Origin: JBKCUA01 sp046318675
Lineage (GTDB): Bacteria > Pseudomonadota > Alphaproteobacteria > JAJTHO01
Reading direction: 5' to 3'
DNA length: 41,826 bases
Assembly (NCBI GenBank): GCA_046318675.1
Contig: JBKCUA010000026.1
Coordinates: 1 to 41,826, forward strand
Part shown: positions 31,922-41,618 of the stretch, in pieces
Numbering within the stretch: the stretch's first letter is position 1
Layout of the letters: each line of letters begins with the position of its first letter
Notes under the pieces: generated by a model
What the model saw: the letters and a program-made list of their open reading frames with translations, nothing else
What the model was told of the DNA's origin: nothing
Databases searched by the model: none
Made by a program: the position numbers and the translations under genes

Positions 31922-34900
31922 TTGGATAAGAGTAATTCATCGGTAGGAACGCAAAAAAAATGGCACAGCGTGGCTCGGCCGGTGCTGGCGGCCGTGTGCG
32001 TGTTTGCGATGACGATGCAGGGACTGGCATTGCCCCAGGGCGGGCAGGTCGCGGCGGGGGATATAACGATTCAGTCCCCCACACCAGGATATCAAGAGAT
32101 TACCCAAACCACCGACAAGGGAATTATTAACTGGCAGTCCTTTGATATTGCAAAGGATGAACATGTACGGTTTGTTCAGCCCTCGGCCAGCAGCAACACC
32201 CTCAACCGGGTGACAGGCTCCACAAACCCTTCTCAGATTCTGGGGAAACTCTCGGCCAACGGCCAGGTGACGTTGATTAACCCCAACGGGGTGTTTTTCG
32301 GTAAAGACAGTGTGGTGGATGTGGCTGGTCTTACGGCTTCCACCGCGAACATCAAGGACACGGATTTTTTAAGCGGTAAAATGCAGTTCAATGAGCCGGG
32401 CAGCCCCAACGCGGAGATTGCCAACGAGGGCACTATGACAATGGCGGAGGCCGGTATCGCCACCCTCGTCGCCCCCAGCGTCCGCAACGATGGGGTAATC
32501 ACGGCCAAGCTCGGCACCATCAATATCGGCGGGGCGGAGAAGTTTACGGTCGATCTCTACGGCAACGGCCTGATGTCGCTGGTGGTGGAAGACGCCGCCT
32601 TGCAAACCGCCGTCCGCAACGGCGGGGTTCTTGATGCCGAAGGCGGCACGATTACCCTGTCGGCGAAGGCGGCGGGGGAGTTGGTGGCGAGTTTGACGGC
32701 GGGGCCTGCCGTGGTGAACACGGGGCTGGTGCTGGCCCAGACAACGGAAAAAGGCCAGCAGGGCCATATTAAAATGCTGGCCACGGATAAAAAGGGCGAC
32801 ACCGCCGGGGTGGTGGCGGTGTCGGGGCTGGTCTCGGCACGCGCACCCACAAAAGGCAAGGGCGGCACGGTGCAGATATCGGGAAAAACAACGGTATTGG
32901 AAAATGCCGTCGTGGATGTTTCCGGGGTGGAGGGGGGCGGCCAGTCCCGCATCGGCGGGGAGTACTTGGGCGGCACGACCAATGAGCCAGTGAAGGGCCT
33001 GTTTGTGGATAACCTCGGCACCCCCAACGCCGACTATACGGTGGTAGCCCCCAGCGTGCTGGTGCTGGGCGATGCGCTGGAGCGCGGCGACGGCGGTCAT
33101 CTTGTCCATTGGGCCAACAAAGACACGCTGTTTTACGGGACGATTCAGGCTTTGGGCGGGCTAAAGGGAGGCAACGGCGGCTTTGTCGAGGTCTCCGGCA
33201 AGCGCTACTTGGACATGCAAGGCGAGGTGAACCTGAACCCGCAAAGCCCAACCGGGCAAAAGGGTACGCTGCTTCTTGATCCGGCTAACATCACCATTTC
33301 CAACTTCGCCCCCAACGATGCCAGCGTGGCGGCAAACCTGAGGCTGTGGCTGGATGCCAGTGATGCGAGTACGGTTAGGTTAACGTATTCGACGAATGGC
33401 CTTGGCACTACCGCTACGGGCACGGCAGGCACCAACACCATCATCACCGCCGCCAACGTGTCGGCGAACCTTGCCGTGGGGGCGCGGATTCGCCTCACGG
33501 CAGCGGGGGCCGTTACCACCGCGAATGTGTTGGGGACGAACACCTACACCATCGCCGCTATTGCCGGCACCACGATTACCACGGTGGAGACGCTCACCAC
33601 GTCGTATGCTGCCCAAACGCTGTTTCGGGGGCTGGTCAGTCAGTGGAATGATAAGAGCACGAATAACAATAACGCCCAGGCAACGGCGGCGAATATGCCG
33701 CTGTGGATCGCAAGCAATGGCGGGCAGAATGGGAATGCTTCTTTACGTTTTTCTTCCTCATCTTACATGACAACAGCATCGAACGCCTCTCTTGCTCTTT
33801 CCGGATCTGCTTACAGCCTTTTTTCTGTTGCCAACAGGATAAATAACGCAGGACTTCAGGGTGATTTAATAGGATCGGGTGCGACTGGTCTTGGGAATAT
33901 ACTGTTAATGACTTTCAATGGCATTGGATATAGCGTTCGAGTCCACGACTGGAGGCAAGGCGGCTCACCAAATGCTGATGGCACAACGGACATTAGTGTC
34001 AACACTCCTTTCTTAGCAAGTCAAGTATCAAGCGTTACCAATGCGCGGCTTGAAGCTTGGTATAATGGAGTTTTAGAAAATAGTGCAGGATTTGGTGGTT
34101 CAACAACACCAGCTAGCCCCTCCCAAAGGATTACTATTAATACCAGATCGTTAACAGATAGTAATGGCTTAAACGCTTTTTATGGAGATACTGTTATCTA
34201 TAACACAGAGCTTACCACCAACTCCCGCAACTTCCTCGAACAATACCAATCCGCCAAATGGGGCGTTGCCCTCACCCCCCCGGGGACGGGGGGAACGGAA
34301 GCGGCAAAGGCTATGGCCTCGAATGGCTATTCGGTGTTTCACAAGGGGTATTTAGAACGCCTGAGTCAATCCGCGAACATCGCCTTGGTGGCCACTAACT
34401 CCATTGTCATCAACGACCTCACCGCCAACGGCGGCGACGGAATCTTAAACCTGGCCACCAGTGGCCGCACGCTGTCCCTCACTGCCGGGGCGGGCGGTAT
34501 CACTATGAACAACACCGCCAATACCCTGCGGACCAACGGCGGGGCGATCAGTATCACCGCAACAGGTGGGGCTTTGGCTTTGGGCAATCTTGATACCACC
34601 AGCAACGGAGCCACCCCCACCGGGGCGGCGATTACCCTGAGCGGGACTAACATCAGCACTGGCAGTATCACCAGCGGTAGCAACACTATTACTGCTATCG
34701 CAACTAACAACATCACCCTCAACGCGGGCGCGGTGTTAAGCTCCAACGCTGCCGGGACGGCGATTACGCTGGCAGCAACGGGGAATTTTATTAATAATTC
34801 CGGCGCGTCACCCCTAAGCACCCCCTCAGGCCGTTGGTTAATTTACAGCACCGCGCCGGGGAGTGATACTTTGAACGGGATGACGGCGGGGTTTACGCAG

Positions 34901-37900
34901 TATAGCTGCAGTTACCCTGGGTGTGTGGTGACGGGTGGGCCGACGCAGAACGGGTTTTTGTATTCCAGCGCGGGTGGATCAAACATCTTGACCATCACCC
35001 CCAGGGTTATTGCGATTATTTACGGGGATGCGGCACCGAGCCTGACGGGTTATGCTTTTGATGTTACTGGCTGGCTGGGCGGGGACGCCGCGGTGGCGAC
35101 GTTTGGTGCCAACACCATGGTTGCTACCACAAACTACAGCGCGGGATCGAATGCTGGTGGTACGTATTTCGTTAACTACAGCAGCGGTAGCGTGGTGCTC
35201 AACTGCGGCTCCTGCAGCAACAGCTATACCTTGGCGTACGGGAATAATGCCAGCGGGATAACGGTGGATAAGCGTACATTGACGGCTACCCTGACCGGGA
35301 CGGTGAGTAAGACGTATGACGGGGGAACGACGGCGACGCTGGCGACGGGAAACTATAATATAGCCAATATTTATAACAGCGATAACGTGTTTATTAGCAA
35401 CACCGCCGCCACCTATAATAACAAAAACGTCGGCACGGGTAAACTTGTCACCATGAGCGCCCCCCCCGTTTTATCCGGTGCCAAAGCCGCTAACTACATT
35501 ATTACGGCAACGCCAGCCCCCGCCTCGGTGGGCACGATTCTGGCCAGAGCCGTAACCCTGACCGCCCCGGTGGTGAGCAAGACCTACGACGGCGGCACCA
35601 GTTACACCACGACGCTAGCGGATAGTACCGCCCTGAGCGCCGCGCTGGTCGGTGGGGACACGGTCACGGCGGCGACGATTTCTTACGGCAATAAGAACGC
35701 TGGCAGTGGCAATAAAACCGTCACCCTCGATAGCGTCACCCTCAGCGACGGCAACGGCGGCAATAACTACATCGTGACGAGGGCGGGCAACAGCACCAGC
35801 ACTATCAACAAAGCGGCGATCACCATCACCCCCACTGGACAGAACTACACCTACAGCGGCAATACGGCGATGTTTGATCCCAATGCCTGGACGGCAGGCG
35901 GTTGCGTGGTTGGTGACAATTGCAACGCGTACAATACATTAGCGGGGTATAGCGGCAGTGCCAGCGTGACCGCCAGCGATACCCGCAATGCTGGTACACG
36001 GGATATTATCAGTACTGGTACGCTGGATTTTACCAATTATGATGTCAGTTACAGCGTGTTGACGAATGGCCTGATTATTGACAAGCGGGCATTGACCCTG
36101 ACGGTGGATGCTGGTTACAGCAAAACGTATGATAAAACAACGGATTCCGTGGGGGCAACGTACACTCAAAATGGGCTTCAGTCCGGGGATAGCCTTAGCG
36201 GCGGAACCATCACCTATGATAACCCCAATGCGGGCAGTCGCACCCTTAGTCTTAATGGTATCAGCGTTAACGATACCGTAGGCGGCAACAACTATCAGGT
36301 AACCAATATCAGTGCCAGCAGCACCATCGATCCCCGCATCCTGCAAATCACCACCAACCCCCAAGGTAAATCGTTTGGCTCCAGCAATCCAGCCTCATAC
36401 ACCTATAGCTATAATGCCGGCGATGTGATGCCGGGAGATTCGCTGGTGGGTGCCTTGAGCCGCGATCCCGGTGAAGCCGTGGGAGACTACACAATCAATC
36501 AACATACCCTCAACACCAATGTTCCCGGCAACTACACTATTGTCTTTGACAACACTAATAAATTCAAAATTACACCCGTCGGCACCCTGACGGTTACACC
36601 AAAACCCATTACCGTTGCCTATGGTGATGCGCTTAATCTTATTAATTATCAGTATGAAATTACCGGGTTCAGCAATGGGGATGAAACCAAAGCGTCCGTG
36701 ACGGGATCGCTGACGGGCACTTCTGCCTATACCCCGGGTATGGCCGTCGGCACACCTAACATTGCGCTTAATCATAGTGCAGGATCGGTGATCGTAACCT
36801 GCGCCACCTGTTCCATGCCCTATACTACTATTCTTTATGCCAGCAATCCCTCCGGCATTATTGTGGCACCGAAAGTCTTGAATCTTTCAGGATTGACCGC
36901 AACCCCGCGACCCTATGACGGCACAAATGTTATTGATGCCGCTCTTTTTGGCAGTATCAATACTGGCGTTCTGGGACAAACACTCAAACTCAGCGGCACG
37001 GTGGGATTGGTAAGTGCCAATGCCGGCACTCACGCTATTAACAGCATTGCCGGGCTCGGGCTTGTTAATGATACTGGCCTTGCCAGCAATTATACCCTCA
37101 CCGGCGGCAGTGTCAGTGGTCAGGGTTCTATCAGCAAAGCTGTTATTACTATTGCCAGCAATGATCAAGAATATAGCTATACCAACAGCAACGGTGATTT
37201 TCTTGCCGACTATCTGGGGTACACTGCACTAGGATGTGCGCCGACAGATAACTGCACTAACGTGGCTAACCTTGACGGGTTTAGTGGTAGTATCAGCCTT
37301 ACCGCCAGCGATGTAATAACGGGTACTGGCGGTACACCTCGCCCGATTAGTGTTGTGGGTACGGGTGGCGCTACCTCAACCAATTATCATTTTGTTGCGG
37401 CTAATAACGGGAAACTGACCATTACCCCTGCCGGGTTACGGGTGTCGTACAGTGCTGTTCGCACTTATGGCAGTACTACCTACACCACCCTTACCCCCAC
37501 TGTTCAGGGTATCATTGAGGGCGATACTAATATTTTCTTTAACGAGAGCGGGGTTATACTCAGTGATACGGTGGGCCAGTTTGGCAATGCCGGTGTTTAT
37601 GCCACGGGTATCGGTTTCACCGGCGGAAGCCTCGGCGGAAGCAATGCCGGTAGTTACACCTTTTTAGCCCGGGACCCAGGCCAACTGACTATCAACAAAG
37701 CCCCCCTGACCGTTACCATCAATGATGCCACCCGTTCCTATGGTCAGTCCAACCCCAACTTGCAGGCGTTGATAGGATATATCGGGTTTTTAGGATCAAA
37801 TAATGAAAACAATTCTATCACTGGTGGACCAGTGATAGCCAGCACCATAGCAACTCCCACCAGTAATCCGGGGTCTTATGCTATCACTTTGTCACCCCGT

Positions 37901-38263
37901 ACTGCTATTAATTATGTTATTGATACCAGCGCGATAGGTACACTTTTTGTAACGCCTGTCTCCACACCTGGCACGCCAAATGTTATCGCCGACAATACTG
38001 ATCTCCCCGTTCTTCGCCTCGAATTTCAGGGCGTGCCTGGCACCTCTATGTTTTCACCCCAATGGCCAACTCTGGAACAGGTTAAACCCATTACCCTTGC
38101 CGATGCTGCCTTCCGCCCTGTCTTTGACAGCTACAAGGCCGATCCTTTCAAGTCCCTTTTCCTTGCCGACCTCGAACACATTACCAAACGTAATCTTGCC
38201 AAAAATGCCTCAAAACATAAAGTCATCCCCACAGCATTCCCGGGGGTATATGGGCGGTTTTGA
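31922..38263 (+). CDS. Filamentous haemagglutinin-like protein with LamG-like and YDG/MBG repeats
   Basis: A 2113-residue surface protein. It starts at a TTG (31922) with TGAGG six bases upstream. The signal region (SVARPVLAAVCVFAMTMQGLA) precedes a TpsA/FhaN domain (about 35-260; LINPNGVFFGKDSVVDVAGL) that in type Vb secretion is exported by a TpsB pore; no TpsB gene is here. Residues 473-784 resemble a LamG-like lectin fold (LRLWLDASD, VSQWNDKS) with about 85 extra residues inserted near its start. From about 1020 onward are at least eleven YDG (SKTYDGGT, SKTYDKTT, RPYDGTN) and MBG (IIYGDAAP, VAYGDALN, RSYGQSNP) repeats. The C-terminal 90 residues (LPVLRLEFQGVPG to the end) are unique. Likely an adhesin. 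The gene lies 36 bases before tadG-like. Confidence 0.88.
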   Translation: MDKSNSSVGTQKKWHSVARPVLAAVCVFAMTMQGLALPQGGQVAAGDITIQSPTPGYQEITQTTDKGIINWQSFDIAKDEHVRFVQPSASSNTLNRVTGSTNPSQILGKLSANGQVTLINPNGVFFGKDSVVDVAGLTASTANIKDTDFLSGKMQFNEPGSPNAEIANEGTMTMAEAGIATLVAPSVRNDGVITAKLGTINIGGAEKFTVDLYGNGLMSLVVEDAALQTAVRNGGVLDAEGGTITLSAKAAGELVASLTAGPAVVNTGLVLAQTTEKGQQGHIKMLATDKKGDTAGVVAVSGLVSARAPTKGKGGTVQISGKTTVLENAVVDVSGVEGGGQSRIGGEYLGGTTNEPVKGLFVDNLGTPNADYTVVAPSVLVLGDALERGDGGHLVHWANKDTLFYGTIQALGGLKGGNGGFVEVSGKRYLDMQGEVNLNPQSPTGQKGTLLLDPANITISNFAPNDASVAANLRLWLDASDASTVRLTYSTNGLGTTATGTAGTNTIITAANVSANLAVGARIRLTAAGAVTTANVLGTNTYTIAAIAGTTITTVETLTTSYAAQTLFRGLVSQWNDKSTNNNNAQATAANMPLWIASNGGQNGNASLRFSSSSYMTTASNASLALSGSAYSLFSVANRINNAGLQGDLIGSGATGLGNILLMTFNGIGYSVRVHDWRQGGSPNADGTTDISVNTPFLASQVSSVTNARLEAWYNGVLENSAGFGGSTTPASPSQRITINTRSLTDSNGLNAFYGDTVIYNTELTTNSRNFLEQYQSAKWGVALTPPGTGGTEAAKAMASNGYSVFHKGYLERLSQSANIALVATNSIVINDLTANGGDGILNLATSGRTLSLTAGAGGITMNNTANTLRTNGGAISITATGGALALGNLDTTSNGATPTGAAITLSGTNISTGSITSGSNTITAIATNNITLNAGAVLSSNAAGTAITLAATGNFINNSGASPLSTPSGRWLIYSTAPGSDTLNGMTAGFTQYSCSYPGCVVTGGPTQNGFLYSSAGGSNILTITPRVIAIIYGDAAPSLTGYAFDVTGWLGGDAAVATFGANTMVATTNYSAGSNAGGTYFVNYSSGSVVLNCGSCSNSYTLAYGNNASGITVDKRTLTATLTGTVSKTYDGGTTATLATGNYNIANIYNSDNVFISNTAATYNNKNVGTGKLVTMSAPPVLSGAKAANYIITATPAPASVGTILARAVTLTAPVVSKTYDGGTSYTTTLADSTALSAALVGGDTVTAATISYGNKNAGSGNKTVTLDSVTLSDGNGGNNYIVTRAGNSTSTINKAAITITPTGQNYTYSGNTAMFDPNAWTAGGCVVGDNCNAYNTLAGYSGSASVTASDTRNAGTRDIISTGTLDFTNYDVSYSVLTNGLIIDKRALTLTVDAGYSKTYDKTTDSVGATYTQNGLQSGDSLSGGTITYDNPNAGSRTLSLNGISVNDTVGGNNYQVTNISASSTIDPRILQITTNPQGKSFGSSNPASYTYSYNAGDVMPGDSLVGALSRDPGEAVGDYTINQHTLNTNVPGNYTIVFDNTNKFKITPVGTLTVTPKPITVAYGDALNLINYQYEITGFSNGDETKASVTGSLTGTSAYTPGMAVGTPNIALNHSAGSVIVTCATCSMPYTTILYASNPSGIIVAPKVLNLSGLTATPRPYDGTNVIDAALFGSINTGVLGQTLKLSGTVGLVSANAGTHAINSIAGLGLVNDTGLASNYTLTGGSVSGQGSISKAVITIASNDQEYSYTNSNGDFLADYLGYTALGCAPTDNCTNVANLDGFSGSISLTASDVITGTGGTPRPISVVGTGGATSTNYHFVAANNGKLTITPAGLRVSYSAVRTYGSTTYTTLTPTVQGIIEGDTNIFFNESGVILSDTVGQFGNAGVYATGIGFTGGSLGGSNAGSYTFLARDPGQLTINKAPLTVTINDATRSYGQSNPNLQALIGYIGFLGSNNENNSITGGPVIASTIATPTSNPGSYAITLSPRTAINYVIDTSAIGTLFVTPVSTPGTPNVIADNTDLPVLRLEFQGVPGTSMFSPQWPTLEQVKPITLADAAFRPVFDSYKADPFKSLFLADLEHITKRNLAKNASKHKVIPTAFPGVYGRF

Positions 38264-38300
38264 AAGGGTGGGATTGATTTTTTATAAAATATAATATAAA

Positions 38301-39593
38301 GTGACAAACAACACGGAATATTCTTTAATGTTCAATAATAGGCACCCGGATGGTTTTGTTAGGAATATCAGTGGCTCCTTCATGGTTCTCACTGCCCTGA
38401 CGATGAGTGTGTTGATGGGCTTTACCGGATTGGCCGTAGATATAGGGCGGACAACGAATATTAAAGAGAGTGTGCAGGCGGCGGTGGATGCCGGATCGGG
38501 GGCATGTGCGGCAACATGGTTGATAACAAAAGACGCGAGTAAGGCCGAGGATGCCGCGCGACGCTTTCTTACCGCAAATTTAGACCCCAGCTACAGCGGC
38601 GGGTTGCTCGGCACGCAAAATGGTCTGCAAGTAAAATTTAATCAAGGTACAGAATCATGTGATATAAGCATTGAAGGCGATGTGCCCACGACTTTTTCGG
38701 CGGTTTTGGGGTCTAAAAAACTATCTCTGACCAATGTTTCCAGTTCCCAGATTAAGGGCAGTTCCCGCCTGACAAAACTGGTTCTAATCATGGATAAGTC
38801 CGGCTTTAATAATACTTTTAACATGACGTGCAGTCCTTATGTATTTCAGCAAATAAAAACCTCAGCACAAGATACGGTAGATCGATTTTTTACTTTTCGG
38901 CAATCAAATGGAAACTCTTTTCTAGGAACAGTTTTTTATAATAGTACTGTTGCCAGCAGTGACTTAGAATCAAGCCCTGGCGCGGCAAAAGACAGCATCT
39001 CCAATGCGGTGGCCGAAGTGTGTGCCTGGGGGGATGTATTCAATCAAGTGCTTCCCGAAGGCAAAAAGTTTGCCTGTACAACACAATATGCACAAGAAAT
39101 CTATGGCAATTCAAAAATAAAACGTCCAGGAACAATGGATCTATGGGATAATTGTTATAACAATAGTCTGGGCGCGATGATGAAGGCGGATGAAATGTTG
39201 AAGGAAGAGGTTCCCGGGCAAAAAGATGCTTTGGAGGTTTTGGAGATAGGCGTTTTACTGGTAACTATGCATCCTACCCATGATAAGAACGATAAACTCT
39301 CCAATAATATACAACAAAACACAGATGATATGATTAAGGCCTGTGATGATTTTAAACGGGCTGGGGTGGATCGAACCACAAACAAAACAAAAGTTTTTAG
39401 GCTGTTGTACACCGTTATTTATCATCCGGGTGCTTCTGGGCCTGCGTTTGACTTTGCGCGTAAGTGCGCCTCATACCCCGAGATGTCGTATGAGCCTGAT
39501 CCCGCTAGGGGAGTCTGGGATATACCCAATATTCTTAATAAGATAAGCACAGAAATCCGCCTGATTATGGATGGAGCGCAGATGATACGTTAA
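38301..39593 (+). CDS. TadG-like protein with vWA-type domain
   Basis: A 430-residue protein resembling TadG of the tight-adherence pilus system. The N-terminal Tad-like segment GSFMVLTALTMSVLMGFTGL is a membrane helix followed by AVDIGRTTNIKESVQAAVDAG, the typical TadE/G opening. The remainder is extracytoplasmic with a vWA-like strand LVLIMDKSGFNN, where the metal site DxSxS reads DKSGF and is degenerate. Six or more Cys residues may form disulfides. The GTG at 38301 lacks a ribosome binding site; ATG 38328 is an alternative. No other tad/flp genes are present. It is probably in one operon with the adhesin gene. Confidence 0.75.
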   Translation: MTNNTEYSLMFNNRHPDGFVRNISGSFMVLTALTMSVLMGFTGLAVDIGRTTNIKESVQAAVDAGSGACAATWLITKDASKAEDAARRFLTANLDPSYSGGLLGTQNGLQVKFNQGTESCDISIEGDVPTTFSAVLGSKKLSLTNVSSSQIKGSSRLTKLVLIMDKSGFNNTFNMTCSPYVFQQIKTSAQDTVDRFFTFRQSNGNSFLGTVFYNSTVASSDLESSPGAAKDSISNAVAEVCAWGDVFNQVLPEGKKFACTTQYAQEIYGNSKIKRPGTMDLWDNCYNNSLGAMMKADEMLKEEVPGQKDALEVLEIGVLLVTMHPTHDKNDKLSNNIQQNTDDMIKACDDFKRAGVDRTTNKTKVFRLLYTVIYHPGASGPAFDFARKCASYPEMSYEPDPARGVWDIPNILNKISTEIRLIMDGAQMIR

Positions 39594-39626
39594 TCGATGT
39601 CCCCTAATATCGTTTTTCCATCAAAT

Positions 39627-39719
39627 CATGGGGCACCTCTATTAACCTCATTTCTAGGGCGATTGGCGTCTTCAGGTCTATGCTCGCAATCCGCACGTAC
39701 GTTTGAGAGGTGCCCCATG
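39627..39719. repeat. 93-base stem-loop with a perfect 14-bp stem
   Basis: CATGGGGCACCTCT (39627-39640) and its exact reverse complement AGAGGTGCCCCATG (39706-39719) enclose 65 bases. Weaker outer pairing, TCGATGT (about 39594) with ACATCGA (about 39730), extends it. It fills the gap between tadG-like and yifB. It could be a terminator, a structured RNA or a small mobile repeat. Confidence 0.6.
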
Positions 39720-39760
39720 GCAATTCGAACATCGACATCTCTTTGTATGCATGATAAAGC

Positions 39761-41293
39761 ATGATTTCTATGGTGGCACGGGCTTATAGTTTGGCGTTTC
39801 GCGGCGTAGATGTGCTGGATGTGGATTGTCAGGTGCATCTGGCGGGTGGATTGCCGGCTTTTACCGTGGTTGGTCTTCCCGATAAAGCCGTGGGTGAATC
39901 CCGCGAACGGGTGCGAGCCGCCCTGCATGCCATGGGTCTTGGCCTGCCCCCGCGCCGCATTACCGTCAACCTCTCCCCGGCGGATGTCATTAAGGAAGGC
40001 AGTCACTATGACCTCCCCATTGCGTTGGGGTTATTGGCGGCACTAGAAGTTATTCCTATTGATTGGCTGGAGCGTTATCTGGTGTTAGGAGAGTTGGCCC
40101 TCGATGCCACTCTCACCCCCGTCAGTGGGGTGTTACCCGCCGCCGTCCATGCCAATGGGCAAGGCAAAGGGTTGATTTGCCCGGCCGCTAATGGTGCAGA
40201 AGCCGCCTGGGCTGGGGAGATGGAAATTCTTGCCCCCACGTCTCTGCCTGCCCTCATTAACCACCTCAAGGGTCATCAGTTGCTGACTATCCCCAAGGCC
40301 AGTGCTCCCGGAGAGCACAGCCGCCGCCGGGTTCCCGATCTCGCCGATGTTAAGGGTCAACAAACCGCCAAGCGTGCGTTAGAGGTTGCTGCTGCTGGGC
40401 GGCATAACCTGCTCATGGTGGGGCCGCCGGGTTCGGGGAAGTCTATGCTGGCCGCACGCTTGCCCGGAATTTTGCCGCCCATGACCGCGCCGGAAGCGCT
40501 TAGCATCAGCATGATCCACAGCCTCGCCGGGCTGCTTAAAGACGGTTCTCTTATCAGTGACCGACCCTACCGCGACCCGCACCATTCAGCCTCTCTCCCG
40601 GCACTGGTGGGCGGTGGACATCGCGCCCGGCCGGGTGAAATTTCTCTAGCACATCATGGGGTTTTGTTCCTTGATGAATTGCCGGAGTTTAATCGCCCGA
40701 CGTTGGAGGCACTTCGCCAACCGCTGGAGACGGGGGAGACCACCATTGCCCGCGCCAATGCCCATGTCACCTATCCGGCGCGATTTCAGCTTATTGCGGC
40801 CATGAACCCGTGCCGGTGCGGACACCTTGCCGATCCGGCACTGGCGTGTAGCAAGGCTCCCCGTTGCGGCAGTGACTATCAAGCCCGCCTGTCTGGCCCC
40901 ATTCTTGATCGTATTGATATTCAGGTGGATGTTCCGGCGGTGGCCGTTAGTGATCTGGCGCGTGCTCCAACAGGCGAACCGACAACGGTGGTAGCCGCCC
41001 GTGTTCTTAAGGCAACAGAACGCCAGCGTGACCGTTACGCTGGACACAACGTAGGCAGTAATGCCGAAGTTGACGGCGAACTCCTGCAACGCACTGCCGT
41101 GCTCGATACTCCAGGGCAAACCTTAATGGATGAAGCGGCGGCGCGGTTTCGATTGTCCGCCAGAGGATATACAAGAGTTTTGCGAGTAGCGCGTACCATT
41201 GCCGATCTGGAAAGCAGTGACAATATTTCAAAGCTTCATGTTGCAGAAGCTATCAGTTATCGCCGGTTCAGCATGGCGCGGCTTGCAGCCTAA
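39761..41293 (+). CDS. comM: YifB/ComM family Mg-chelatase-like AAA+ ATPase
   Basis: A 510-residue AAA+ protein of the YifB/ComM group; ComM is a hexameric helicase that helps branch migration in natural transformation. The N-terminal Lon-like region has YSLAFRGVDVLDVDCQVHL, LPAFTVVGLPDKAVGESRER and NLSPADVIKEGSHYDLPIAL. The ATPase core has Walker A GPPGSGKSMLA, PYRDPHHSAS, Walker B LFLDELPEF and NPCRCGHLADP with Cys pairs typical of the family. The C-terminal arginine-finger/HTH region has RLSARGYTRVLRVARTIADL. The ATG at 39761 or 39770 starts it; no strong ribosome binding site is seen. Confidence 0.93.
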   Translation: MISMVARAYSLAFRGVDVLDVDCQVHLAGGLPAFTVVGLPDKAVGESRERVRAALHAMGLGLPPRRITVNLSPADVIKEGSHYDLPIALGLLAALEVIPIDWLERYLVLGELALDATLTPVSGVLPAAVHANGQGKGLICPAANGAEAAWAGEMEILAPTSLPALINHLKGHQLLTIPKASAPGEHSRRRVPDLADVKGQQTAKRALEVAAAGRHNLLMVGPPGSGKSMLAARLPGILPPMTAPEALSISMIHSLAGLLKDGSLISDRPYRDPHHSASLPALVGGGHRARPGEISLAHHGVLFLDELPEFNRPTLEALRQPLETGETTIARANAHVTYPARFQLIAAMNPCRCGHLADPALACSKAPRCGSDYQARLSGPILDRIDIQVDVPAVAVSDLARAPTGEPTTVVAARVLKATERQRDRYAGHNVGSNAEVDGELLQRTAVLDTPGQTLMDEAAARFRLSARGYTRVLRVARTIADLESSDNISKLHVAEAISYRRFSMARLAA

Positions 41294-41302
41294 ATTAAAA
41301 TC

Positions 41303-41457
41303 GGCTCTTAGGCAAAATGGGTGGGTGAAAAACGCCTGCCGCTGTCCAATTCTAGGTTATTGCCAGTGCCACAATGGCGTGGTGATTAAGAAAATACAGA
41401 GGGTTGCATCATTACTGAATGTTCTATTTTGAAACCCACCCATTTTGGGAAAGAGCC
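41303..41457. mobile_element. 155-bp MITE-like element with 24-bp inverted ends
   Basis: Ends at 41303-41326 and 41434-41457 are inverted repeats matching 21 of 24. Each begins GGCTCTT and ends CAAAATGGGTGGGT, with only the three bases after GGCTCTT differing. The interior has no gene. Ends starting GGCTCTT recall ISL3-family transposons, so this may be a non-autonomous derivative; no 8-bp target duplication is obvious. The right end cuts a partial extra unit of the 137-bp repeat (41458-41480). Confidence 0.6.
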
Positions 41458-41481
41458 TACTTTTAATTGTGCAACCAGCTC

Positions 41482-41618
41482 TATAGCGCGTTGCGTAATT
41501 AGCGGTAGACATTGATAAAGTCTTCAGCGCGCTATAAGTTATTTTTGTTCGGCCATTCGGCCGCGGCACTTTGTGCCGTGCGCTGGTTACAAATATACTT
41601 TTAATTGTGCAACCAGCT
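41482..41618. repeat. 137-bp structured repeat, copy B (inverted)
   Basis: Reverse-complement of copy A at 7317-7453, 133 of 137 identical. The same hairpins are present, although the first stem has one mismatch. It is followed on the left by a truncated duplicate of its first 23 bases (41458-41480), as though a second tandem unit had been broken by the neighbouring element. It lies between convergent yifB/comM and bioB. Confidence 0.85.

Noticed and set aside
32369..33109. 246-codon open frame antisense to the adhesin
   Set aside because: It arises from GC-rich repetitive coding sequence; its His/Arg-rich composition is typical of a shadow frame.
34980..37960. Recurring units that could suggest a CRISPR or DNA tandem repeat
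   Set aside because: The repetition is at protein level (YDG/MBG domains); the DNA units are diverged and lack regular spacers.
39626..40006. 126-codon open frame antisense to comM and across the hairpin
   Set aside because: It overlaps the conserved start of comM and shows no family resemblance.
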